In this document: positions 55,721-64,000 of the stretch, piece by piece
How positions within the stretch are numbered: the first letter of the stretch is position 1
How the letters are laid out: every line of letters begins with the position of its first letter
NCBI RefSeq assembly: GCF_033958435.1
Contig: NC_134160.1
Coordinates: forward strand, 17,967,001 to 18,031,000
Length of the DNA stretch: 64,000 bases
Direction: 5' to 3'
Source: Carettochelys insculpta
Taxonomy: Eukaryota; Chordata; Testudines; Carettochelyidae
Program-made: the position numbers and the translations under genes
Notes under the pieces: generated by a model
What the model saw: only the letters and a program-made list of their open reading frames with translations
Database searches by the model: none
What the model was told of the DNA's origin: nothing

Positions 55721-56817
55721 ACTACCCAGCAGTAACCCAGAATAGGAGGTGGGTAATCGGATTATGTGCAGCTTGTCCCCCGAGAGGACTGCTGCAGAGA
55801 GACGGGTATCTTCTTGGAATACCCTGTGAAGGGCATAATGTTTGGTGAAGGTGTCACAGGATGACCATGTCACCGCTCTGCAGATGTCTTTTAGCGCAAC
55901 GCCCTTGAAAAAGGCTGTTGATGCCGCCACCGCCCTACTGGAGTGAGCCCTGGGCATGGCCAGTAAAGGAGTCTTTTTGAGTTCGTAGCACATTTTTATG
56001 CAGGATACGACGTGCTTTGAGATTCTCTGCGAAGAGAGACCTTCTCCTTTTGATTTGGGAGCGAGAGAGACTAGGAGTCTATCCATTTTCCGGAAGGACT
56101 TAGTCCTGTCTATATAGAAAGCCAGCGCCCTCCTCACATCCAGGAGGTGTAGGCGCGCCTCTTTGTTAGAGTTATGAGGCTTTGGATAACGAGGTTAAAA
56201 CTATAGGTTCATTAATACGAAACTCTGAAGAAACTTTGGGAACAAAGGCTGGATGCAGCCGTAAGGTTACCGCCTCCCTGGAAATTACTGTGCAGGGTGG
56301 CGTTGCCATGACTGCCGCAAGCTCGCTCACCCTGCGAGCTGATGTGGTTGCAAGAAGGAAGGTCGTCTTTATCGTAAGGAGACGGAGGGAAACCGTGGCT
56401 AAGGGTTCAAACGGTGGTCCCGTTAGCGCATTAAGCACCAGGACCAAGCTCCACGAAGGTGGAAGCGGTTTCCGAGGGGGGTATAGGTTTACCAGCCCTT
56501 TGAGGTATCTGGTAACCATGGGATGGGCAAACACCGTGTGCCCTTCCTCTTCATGTCTGAAAGCCGATATAGCGGCAAGGTGGACCCTTCAACGAGGATA
56601 GGGAGAGTCCGCCTCTCTTGAGGTCCAGTAAATACTCTAGTATTACAGGTATATGCGCAGCAAGGGGGGCTAATTGCTTGGTAGAACACCATGCAGTGAA
56701 TCGAGTCCATTTTTGCTTATAGGGCTTCCTGGTGGAAGTCCTCCTGCTACTTTCTAGGACTTGTTGCACTCCCTCCGTACGCGTGCTCTCTGGGGAGCTG
56801 AGCCATGGATTAACCAT
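55661..56817 (-). pseudogene. DIRS tyrosine recombinase (YR), two frameshifts
   Basis: In a live element this enzyme integrates the circular DNA copy through a covalent tyrosine-DNA bond. The reading starts at 56817, overlapping the end of Pol by about 60 bases, as is usual in DIRS. N-terminal SAM-like, core-binding part: 'STRKPYKQKWTRFTAWC' to 'ILEYLLDLKRGGLSLSSLK'. A frameshift near 56595 follows, and the frame resumes 'FRHEEEGHTVFAHPMVTRYLKG'. The catalytic part has the first Arg in TSARRVSEL (near 56331-56336). After a second frameshift near 56185-56195 comes the H-x-x-R motif AHSSRAVAAS (His near 55945) and the nucleophile Tyr in TFTKHYAL (55835-55837). All catalytic residues are retained, but not in one frame. 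Confidence 0.88.
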
Positions 56818-56849
56818 GCTTGCAGTCGCAGGCCTCGGCGGTGTGGATG

Positions 56850-58770
56850 CACTATGGACCCCTGGGCTGCGTGAGCAGATTCGGTGCCACTGGGAGGGGC
56901 ATCGGTGGATGGTCCGACATGCGCAGGAGTAAGGGGAACCATTGCTGTCGATCCCACGTTGGGACTACTAGGATCATTCGGCTTTCTCTCTCCTGGCTTT
57001 CTGCAAGACTTTGTGGATAAGCACTGTGGGAGTAAAGGCGTAGAGCAGGGGGACCCTCCACGAGATCGCGAATGTGTCCCCCAGGGACCCCCGTCCCAGT
57101 CCTGCCCTGGAGCCGTATTGTGGGCACTTCTTGTTGTGTTGAGTGGCAAACAGGTCTACCTGGGGAAAACCCCATGCGTGAAAATCGGTCGTAGCAGATC
57201 GGAACGAATCTGCCACTCGTGTGTGAGTGTGAAGCGCCTGCTCAGCTGGTCTGCCTTCACGTTGTGAGCGCCTGGTAAATACGAGGCTTTCAAGGTTATA
57301 TTGTTGGCGATGCACCAGTTCCACAATCGGACTGCTTCTGCACATAAGGCACGGGACCGAGCTCCTCCTTGCTGATTTATATAAAACATGGTGGAGGTAT
57401 TGTCTGTACTGAGCCCGACTACTTCCCTCGTATATGGTCTCGAAAGTGTCTGCAGGCGTTGAACACTGCTCTGAGCTCCAGTATATTTATGTGCAGTGAC
57501 TGTTCCGTGGAGGACCACAGACTTTGTGTCACCTTTTCGCCCATGTGTGCTCCCCACCCTATGTGGGAGGCGTCGGTAGTGAGAAAAACAGATATTTCTG
57601 GTTGGTGAAAGGGCACCCCTGTTAGCATGTTCTTGGGGTTCACCCACCATTGCAGGGATCTGCGCACCTCTGTCGTGGGCAACACCACCCTGTGGACAGT
57701 GTGTGCTGCCGGTTTGTAGACGCTCGCCAGCCAGTGCTGCATGCTGCGCCTATGCAATCTGGCGTTCTGTACCACAAACATTGCTGCTGCCATGTGGCCC
57801 AGCAGCTGTGAGCACGTCAGAACCGGCACCGTGGGGCTGAAGGTGATGACTTGCACGAGGGAACCAATGGCGCGAAAGCGGGCGTCTGGTAGATAAACCC
57901 TTGCTGTGATGGAAGTTATACGTGCCCCTATGAACTCTATGTCCTGTGCGGGGTCTATCTTTGATTTTGCCAGATTGATGACCAGGCCCAGCGAAGAGAA
58001 CGTGTCTGCTGTGACGCGTATCATGCGAAGTACCTCCTCCTTCGAGGCCCCTTTCAGTAGGCAGTCGTTTTTTTTTTTTTTTCCAGATATGGGAATATAA
58101 ACACCCCCTGTCTGTGCAGATTGGCTGGCACCACTGCCAAGGTCTTGGTGAAGACTCTGGGGGCTGAGGAGAGGCCGAACGGCAGAACCTTGTACTGAAA
58201 ATGTTCTTTGCCAACCATAACCCAGAGAAAACGCCTGTGAGCCGGGTGAATAGTTATGTGGAAATAAGCGTCTTGTAAGTCGAGGGCTGCGAACCAATCT
58301 CCATCGTCCAGTGCCGTAAGTATAGAGGCGACTGTGATCATCCGAAAGCGTTGCTTGCGCAAGTACCAGTTGAGGCCTCGAATATCTAGGCTGGGCCTCC
58401 AGCCTCCTGTCTTTTTCTCTGTGAGGAAGTATCTTGAGTAGAACCCTTTCCCTCGGAGTTGCTCCGGCACTCTTTCCACTGCCCCTATAAGCATAAGATG
58501 GCCTACCTCCTGCTTGAGTCTCGCTTCGTGGGAGGCGTCCTTTAGGTGGGGTCTGGGTGGCGGTGGGAGCGACTGGAAGGGAATCGCATAACCCGTGGCT
58601 ATGATCTCCAGTACGCATTTGTCTGTGGTGATCTTTTGCCACTGGTCGTAGAATGGTCGGAGGCGATGGTGGAACAGTAGCTTCGGATGACATTGCGCGA
58701 TGGTAGCGATAGTGCAGCCCTTGATCTGTGTGTCAAACTTGTGGCCTTTGGCCCTGCCCCGAGGACGCAC
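56850..58770 (-). pseudogene. DIRS Pol: reverse transcriptase - RNase H - methyltransferase-like, broken
   Basis: Starts at 58770, overlapping the Gag end (58733) by 38 bases. RT is in the first frame: GWRPSLDIRGLN, ALDLQDAYFHI (catalytic Asp at residue 164, near 58279-58281) and LPFGLSSAPRVFTK. The YLDD box is destroyed by an A15 run (58068-58082). The next frame carries the RT thumb and the start of RNase H (TDASHIGWGAH near 57545-57577; Glu in NILELRAVF). A frameshift near 57420 follows, then STDNTSTMFYINQQGG and HNVKADQLSRR, giving the remaining acidic residues. After another shift near 57180 comes VDLFATQHNKKCP...LLYAFTP, and then, shifted again, ILVVPTWDRQQWFPLL. This pattern resembles the Dam-like N6-adenine methyltransferase domain of DIRS (D..AS..N..CP / NPPY / P..WF), with the NPPY-type motif not intact. 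At least four frame breaks. Confidence 0.88.
58068..58082. repeat. T15/A15 run inside the RT catalytic box
   Basis: On the minus strand the sequence reads CTGG, A15, CGACTGC. Related elements have a Leu-Asp-Asp-Cys/Trp coding sequence here, so the run replaces two bases and shifts the frame. It is either a true expansion or insertion, or an assembly artefact. Confidence 0.8.
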
Positions 58771-60864
58771 GGCTCTGTTGAGAACGTCGCCTGGGAGTTC
58801 TGTGCTGTTGGTGCTGTTGATGTCGCCCTTGCTTGTAGCCCCTGTGGTACTGGGGACGCTGTGGTTGATACTGCAAACAGCTTCTGCGTGTAAAGGGGAG
58901 ATCGACGATCTTCGCCTGCATATCCCTCGGGATACCCGATGTCTGGGGCCAGGACTCCCTGCTCATGACCACTGCCGTAGCTGTTGAGCGTGCTGCCGTA
59001 TCCGCTACAACTAGAGCGATCTGAACTCCCGTCCTCGAGGCCGCGTAGCCTTCTTGCACGATAGCCTTGAGCACTGGCTTCTTGTCCTGTGGAAGCGAGT
59101 CCATGAGGGAGGTTAAGCTAGAGCAGTTGTCGAAATTGTGGTTCGCTAGGTGCGCTGCGTAATTCGCCATTCTCAACAGTAGGGTGGAGGAGGAGTAGAC
59201 CTTTCTGCCGAACAGCTCTAGTTTCTTGGCATCTTTGTCCGTTCCCCCTGTTTTGAACTGAGACATTTTTGATCTCTGTTGAGACGATTCTACCACCAGA
59301 GAATTTGGTTGCGGGTGGCTGAATAGGAACTCCATGCCCTTCGCTGGCACGAAGTATTTCTTATCCGCTCTCTTGTGGACAGGCGGAATAGTCGCAGGGG
59401 TCTGCCATATTGTGGTGGCGGACTCCAAGATTGCTTCATCAAGCGGTATTGCTATTTTAGAGGAGGCCAGAGGTCTCAGATTTTTAAGGAGCTTATGGTG
59501 CTTCTCTTGCACCTCTGCTGTCTGGATGCCTTGCGTGAAGGCCACCCTCTTAAACAGCTCTTGGAACTGTTTGAGATCGTCCGGAGGATGGACGTCCCCC
59601 GGGGCCGTAGCCTCATCCGGGGAGGACAGCGAGGAACCGCTAGGGTACGCCTCTCTGGACCCCTCCGGGTCCTGTTGACGGTGGTACATCCGCTCGCTAG
59701 AAGCTTGCGAGGGAAAATCCCGGGGTTCCAGAACCAACTCCCGCTGAGATATCTGAGTCTCTGTCCCCGTTCGCGATTGCCCTCGGGGATACGGGACCGT
59801 CTGTGGGGATCTGTCCCTGGTATATGCCTATGGTGTCTATGCCCCGCCTGATAGGGGCGACCATGGCAACAAGGGCACTGCTCCTGGGATGGTGACCTGG
59901 ACCACTCCCTTGGTGCAGACCCCCTACGTCTGGGGGAGCGAGATCTTCTGGAGACCTGGGATGCTGGGGAGACCGATTTGTGATAGTACTCAAGTGGCTC
60001 GAAGCCCAAGAAGGGCGAAGGTGGTCCAAGCCATGGGGAGGCTGGCTGTAGAAATGGAGATGGGGGCTCCGGATAGGCTAGGGGTGACCCCTGCCTTCTC
60101 ATTGGAGTCCGCAGCACGAGCGGAGGGCTCAGAGAAAGCAGCTCTGCAGCCCTGTCCGGAGAGGGACTGCGGTGCCGTGTTTTCTGTGCTGCCTTTCCCC
60201 TCCCCTGTGGGGGTGGCTCCTCCCCCTGACGCGTCGGGGATCTCGGCCCCGTAGTCTGCACCGCGCTCGGCACGCTCCTCAGCGGTGCCGCGCGGGCGGT
60301 CTCCCCCAGTGCCTGCAGGCTGCGTGCCTGTGTGCTCTGTGCCGCCGGTTCCCCAGGGGTCGGTGCCGCTGTTTGCAGTGCCGCCAGTTCTGGCGCTTGC
60401 TTGGCCGCCGCCCTGCCTTCGGTGCGGGGCAGCTGTTTGATCATCAGAGGCTGAACCTCCGCCACGTGCGCCTCCGCACCGCCGCCGATCAGCTGTAGCT
60501 GCGGCTGGGGGCTGTGCGCTCCACCCGTCCCACTCGCTGTTGCTGCCAGCAGGGATCGGGTTGGGGAGATTTTCCTCCGTTTTTGCGCTGATGGGGTTAG
60601 GGACGCGGCTTTCCTTTTATGGGCCCCGGAGGGTCCCTCCTGCTGCGGCTGCTCCAGCACGTCTGGCTGGAGGGCCTTGTTGAACAGCAGCATTTTCAGC
60701 CGCATTTCCCTGTCCTTCCTTGCTCTGGCTGTTAACTTGGAGCAGAAGGAACATTTCTGAGTGACATGGGATTCCCCCAAGCACCTTATGCACTGACTGT
60801 GCCCATCAGACGCTGGCATCGCCTCGCGGCACGACTCGCACTTCTTGAATCCTGAAGAGGACAT
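58733..60864 (-). pseudogene. DIRS Gag-like protein, one frameshift
   Basis: The chosen start is the ATG at 60862-60864 (MSSSGFKKCESC), just upstream of a Cys/His-rich head: CESC, CIRCLGESH, CSFC (residues about 8-45), then a basic 'RARKDREMRLK' stretch. This head is typical of DIRS Gag. A long low-complexity Pro/Ser/Ala/Arg region follows, rich in SPS and RRSRSPRR-type words. A frameshift near 59730-59740 moves the reading into the frame ending at 58733. That part contains 'KKYFVPAKGMEFLFSHPQPNSLVV' and 'RMANYAAHLANHNF', the conserved C-terminal Gag region, and ends in a Gln/Arg/His-rich tail. The restored length would be about 710 residues. Its role would be RNA binding and particle formation. 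This copy is inactive. Confidence 0.85.
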
Positions 60865-61194
60865 TGTGGTGAGTCTTTGAGTTGTTAATAGGGTACTTAG
60901 CACCTTCTCTGTGCTTGTTCCCCTCTCAGATAAAGCCTGCCCCGGCAGGAGGGCTAATGGCCCTAGGCTCCTGGCCTCCAGTGCTCCGCTTGTTACTAGG
61001 ATTGGAAGCTTTGAATTCCTTTCCTTTCTTTGTTTTTTTTTTTTTTTTTTGAAAACAACAGCTGACTAACTTAATCTAAGACTGAAGAAACTTTAAAACA
61101 ATTAAAAATGTTAAATACGCTAACTCTGGCCGTAGCCTGAGCGGATTCCGTCTGCAGCCGATGGCAGTTAAAGAGGAACTGGCAGGGACCAGAT
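60865..61194 (-). other. DIRS 5' untranslated region
   Basis: Between the inverted terminus and the Gag ATG. Contains a T19-20 run (61031-61050; A-run on the coding strand). No frame with Gag-like content continues upstream of the chosen ATG except the 13 codons back to 60903, which lack the conserved head. Confidence 0.6.
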
Positions 61195-61348
61195 CGCGCA
61201 CGTGGCCGGGAGCGCGCAAGGGAGCGGCGCGCACCGGTGCATGCGCGGTCCGGCAGAAACTGCTTGGAAGATCCGACCTGCGGCGCCGGGGCGAGCCCGA
61301 CACCTAACGTGGAGCACCCACAGGGACACTCGAAGAAGAATCTACTCT
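61195..61348 (-). repeat. DIRS-like inverted terminal repeat, 5' end
   Basis: Reverse-complement partner of 55409-55522, plus the outer segment GGAGCACCCACAGGGACAC-TCGAAGAAG, which also matches the internal complementary region. Outside it, from about 61349, the sequence is unrelated. Confidence 0.9.
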
Positions 61349-63062
61349 TCCTTACCTGAGCCTGCATGTGCATTGCTTGGGGTTTGTCACTGTCCCCTAC
61401 GGAAACTAGTTTAAAGTTCTCCTTATTGGTGCTCCATGAGTCAGGCCTCCAAAAATCATGAGATTGGCTTAAAAATCATGAGGATTTTTTTCAAAATGGA
61501 GCAATATGTTTGGAGATCTTCTTTCTTCTGGTTTCAGAGCCTTTAGGTTCACACTTTTGTCTCTTTTAAAATACAAGCTCGGCTTTTCAGCAGATCCCCA
61601 ACTCCTGCTGCTGGGGCTTTGGAGCCTTTGGAAGGTTCGCAATAAAATTGCACGAGTTGGTGACATGGTCTGATCTTGAAGAGTGAAACTTCCCAAGTGG
61701 GGCAGGCTCTGGAGCCAGTGAGCTGACACCTGGCCTCCCAGAAGGCATTTGGCAGAGCATCCAGGCAGGCAGGCAGGCTAGCATGAGAAGCTGGGCAGAG
61801 AGAGAGGACCCTGTGGGTTCTGAGTGAGAACTAACTGAACAGCTTCCATAGGAGTCAGTGCCTGCATGTAACGTGCCTTGGAAGGGAAGACAGGGGCAAG
61901 TCAAGAAGTGTATTTGGTTTCTAGTCCACATATCTGGCTTGCTAACTACCTGTCCAGCTTACCCGCTGCACACACCTGTCAGCTCCCTGGAGACCAAGCT
62001 CTGCCCCTTGCAGCTGGGCCCCAAGAAGGGCTGGCTCCAGGCAGACAGTGGGGTCCCCTGTTGCACTGGGATGCCAGGGACCTGGATTTGCTGCCTAGCA
62101 GGGCTGCAGGCTGGTGCTGGGAAAGTGCCTCTCAGTGCCTTGGCTTCCAGCTGCACCATGGGGTAATAATATGGATCTCCTTGGCAAACGCCTCCGCGAG
62201 CTTCAATAGCAAGAGCTCAGTATCTTTGCTCCTTCCCCTGAAGAAAGGAGCAGCACCGCCCCCCCGGGGCTCACGGAGCCTGAGATCAGGTTACACTCGA
62301 GATTTTCTTGCATAGTTTTCCTTTACTGTTTTCTCTCCCTTTGGGGGCGCCTGGTTCGGCTTTTCTCAGCAAGCAGAAGGGGCAGAAAGTTACCTTAAAA
62401 ACAAACAAACGAAGCTGAATCCCATGTCTTCCTGTGACTCCCGGGGCTGAGGCTGCAGGAGGAGGTGGCTCCCCTAAGCTTGTGACAGTTGCGCAGGCTG
62501 GTGGCGCTGCTGTAGGTAAGCCCCAGTGGTGTAGTGTTGGAACGGCCATGCCGCGTCAGCCTTCGTTAGCTATTTGCACATCAGTCCAGAACCTTACTAG
62601 TGCAGCAGCATGTCCTCAGCCAGCAGCACTGGCAGCCAGGTCAGAGAGCTCGCTCACTGCTGCAGCTGGCGTTGCAAGTGGGGGCGAGTTTTATCATGGC
62701 CGAATAACGCTGCCATTCTGCACAATAAGCCGAGACAGGGGCCAGGGTCCCCAGGAGCAGCAGCTCTGCACTGTGAGCCAGGGCCTCACCAAGGTTGCAG
62801 TGCAAGCGTGGGGAGGACACAGACTCGACACAGCAACCCTCCCTCCCGCCCAGCCCCTCCTGGAAGGGTGCTGTGCCGCAGGGCACCAGTGTAAGCCACT
62901 GGAGCTGAGCCAGGCGGCCTGGGCTGTGCCAACCCACACTCACAAGCTGCCGCGTGAGAGGCTGCAGACCCTGGGTACCCAAATGGCAGCTAGTGAATGA
63001 CACAGCCTGGCTTCCGGAGCCTGGGGAGACAAATGCTTCCAAGCCTCCCAGCGCGACTGCCA
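61349..63062. other. No gene seen
   Basis: Right flank of the DIRS element. A (GGCA)n patch occurs at 61763-61778 and a (AAAC)n-like patch near 62399-62410. No coding frame recognised. Confidence 0.4.
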
Positions 63063-64000
63063 GCAGCCCCAGGAGGAGACTGAACTCCAGGACCTCTATG
63101 GTGCCATTCTCAGAAATGCTTCCAGTTCCACGCGCAGGGCCAGGTAGGCAGGCAGAACTTCAGAGTCTCAATGCGTGGATGAGACGATGGTGTAGGGAAG
63201 AAGGGTTTAGATTTATTAGGAACTGAGGGCACTTTTGGGGTAGGGGGAGCCTATACAGGAAGGATGGGCTCCACCTAAACCAAGGTGGATCCAGGCTGCT
63301 GGCACTAAACATTAAAAAGGTCATAGAGCAGTTTTTAACTGAGATGGGGGAAAGCTGATTGGTGCAGAGAAGCACATGGATCAGATGGAGACTTCTCTTA
63401 GGCGAGACTCCATTGATAGAGATTCTCTAGAACTCAGTCACAAAGAGAAGATGGGAGATGGTAAAGTATGGGCCACATCAGATGAGAAACAGTCACATAT
63501 AAAAAAAAATCCAACGCATCAGTGAAGGGCAGACACATAGATAGTGGTACTTTTTTAAAGTGCTTTTACACAAATGCTAGAAGTCTGTCTAATAAGATGG
63601 GTGAACTAGAGTACCTCATATCAAAGGAGGAGATTGACATAATAGGCATCACAGAAACCTGGTGGAATGAAGACAAGCAGTGGGACACAATCATGCCGGG
63701 ATATAAAATATATCGGAAAGACAGAACGGGTCGTGCGGGTGGCGGAGTGGTACTATATGTGAAAGATAATATAGACTCAAATGAAGTAAAAATCCTAAAT
63801 GAATCAAATTGCTCCATAGAATCATTATGGACAGCAATTCCTTCCTCTAATAGGACTATGGCACTAGGAATATATTATCAACCACCTAACCAGGACAGTG
63901 ATAGTGATGCTGAGATGTTAAGGGAGATTAGAGAGGCTATCAAAATAAAAAAATTCAGTAATAATAGGGGATTTCAATTATCCCCATATTGACTGGGTGC
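63063..64000 (+). mobile_element. CR1 LINE, 5' region, continues beyond the window
   Basis: CR1 5' text starts near 63063 (CAGCCCCAGGAGGAG..., ATTCTCAGAAATGCTTCC, GCAGGCAGAACTTCAGAGTC). It runs through the conserved pre-ORF2 segment (AGGGTTTAGATTTATTAGG, GGATGGGCTCCACC, CATAGAGCAGTTTTTAACTG) into the endonuclease coding region. It is the least decayed CR1 copy in the window and the only one that includes the 5' half. Its 3' half lies outside. Confidence 0.93.
63522..64000 (+). pseudogene. CR1 ORF2 endonuclease domain, partial
   Basis: This is the N-terminal apurinic-like endonuclease of CR1, which nicks target DNA. The frame at 63522-63992 shows TNARSLSNKMGEL, then DIIGITETWW with the catalytic Glu (near 63640-63665), RKDRTGRAGGGVVLYVKD and GIYYQPPNQ. 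Near 63955 a one-base insertion shifts the frame. The next motif, IGDFNYPHIDW, which carries catalytic Asp and Asn, is readable in the neighbouring frame at 63960-63995. The window ends before the rest of the domain. Apart from this shift the segment is nearly intact, so the insertion is comparatively young. Confidence 0.9.

Larger units (their letters stand above)
55357..61348 (-). mobile_element. DIRS-like tyrosine-recombinase retrotransposon, nearly full length, inactive
   Basis: About 6.0 kb on the minus strand. 5' to 3': inverted terminus (61348 down to about 61195), Gag frame, Pol with RT, RNase H and a methyltransferase-like domain, an overlapping tyrosine-recombinase frame, an internal complementary region (55621-55720), and the second inverted terminus. 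DIRS elements copy RNA to DNA and then insert a circular DNA intermediate with a tyrosine recombinase, so they leave no target duplication; none is seen here. Every coding part has frameshifts or stops, and a poly-A expansion destroys the RT catalytic box. The organisation is otherwise complete. Confidence 0.93.

Noticed and set aside
61031..61050. Poly-T run as the tail of an inserted SINE or processed gene
   Set aside because: No element body or target duplication flanks it; it lies in the DIRS 5' untranslated region and is best seen as a homopolymer tract.

Overview
The window looks like GC-rich nuclear DNA from an amniote, most likely a turtle. Evidence for this is the mix of mobile elements: many CR1/L3-type LINE copies ending in the CR1 tail, a DIRS-type tyrosine-recombinase retrotransposon, Penelope-like 3' ends, tRNA-headed SINE copies with CR1-type tails, and abundant foldback DNA elements beginning GGCTACGTCTACAC. 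The turtle assignment rests on familiarity with these repeats, not on a database search. I found no host protein-coding exon, rRNA or functional tRNA I can support. Most long ORFs are chance ORFs in GC-rich DNA or shadows of repeats.

Layout. 0.4-2.7 kb: an old CR1-like reverse transcriptase (RT) split by about 1.5 kb. 3.7-5.2 kb: CR1 on the minus strand. 6.5-6.9 kb: a foldback-type element. 9.95-11.54 kb: a large 25/26-bp minisatellite, G-rich on the minus strand. 15.3-17.1 kb: CR1 (+), a SINE-like tRNA-derived copy, and a head-to-head Penelope-like end with a hammerhead-like fold. 20.4-20.8 kb: a solo LTR with 5-bp target duplication. 21.98-22.68 kb: two adjacent foldback elements. 25.2-25.8 kb: an L3/CR1 fragment interrupted by a 166-bp TA-flanked element. 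30.45-33.9 kb: a CR1 (-) copy carrying two clean later insertions (an LTR and a 436-bp palindrome). 37.9-38.6 and 54.1-54.75 kb: two inverted copies of a ~700-bp nonautonomous DNA element. 42.2-44.9 kb: a giant inverted repeat with ~970-bp arms. 45.0-45.3 kb: a second Penelope-like 3' end. 55.36-61.35 kb: a nearly full-length, inactivated DIRS-like element on the minus strand (Gag, RT-RNase H-methyltransferase-like Pol, tyrosine recombinase, inverted termini, internal complementary region). 63.06-64.0 kb: the 5' part of a CR1 with its endonuclease domain, cut by the window edge.

No genes here work together as a host pathway. The history is one of layered insertions: ancient MIR/L3 remnants, then CR1, then LTR and foldback elements inserted into CR1. 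AT-rich islands at 36.05-36.29, 48.15-48.29, 50.37-50.65 and 52.09-52.57 kb stand out from the surrounding GC-rich DNA and are candidates for conserved noncoding (regulatory) sequence. That is inference only.
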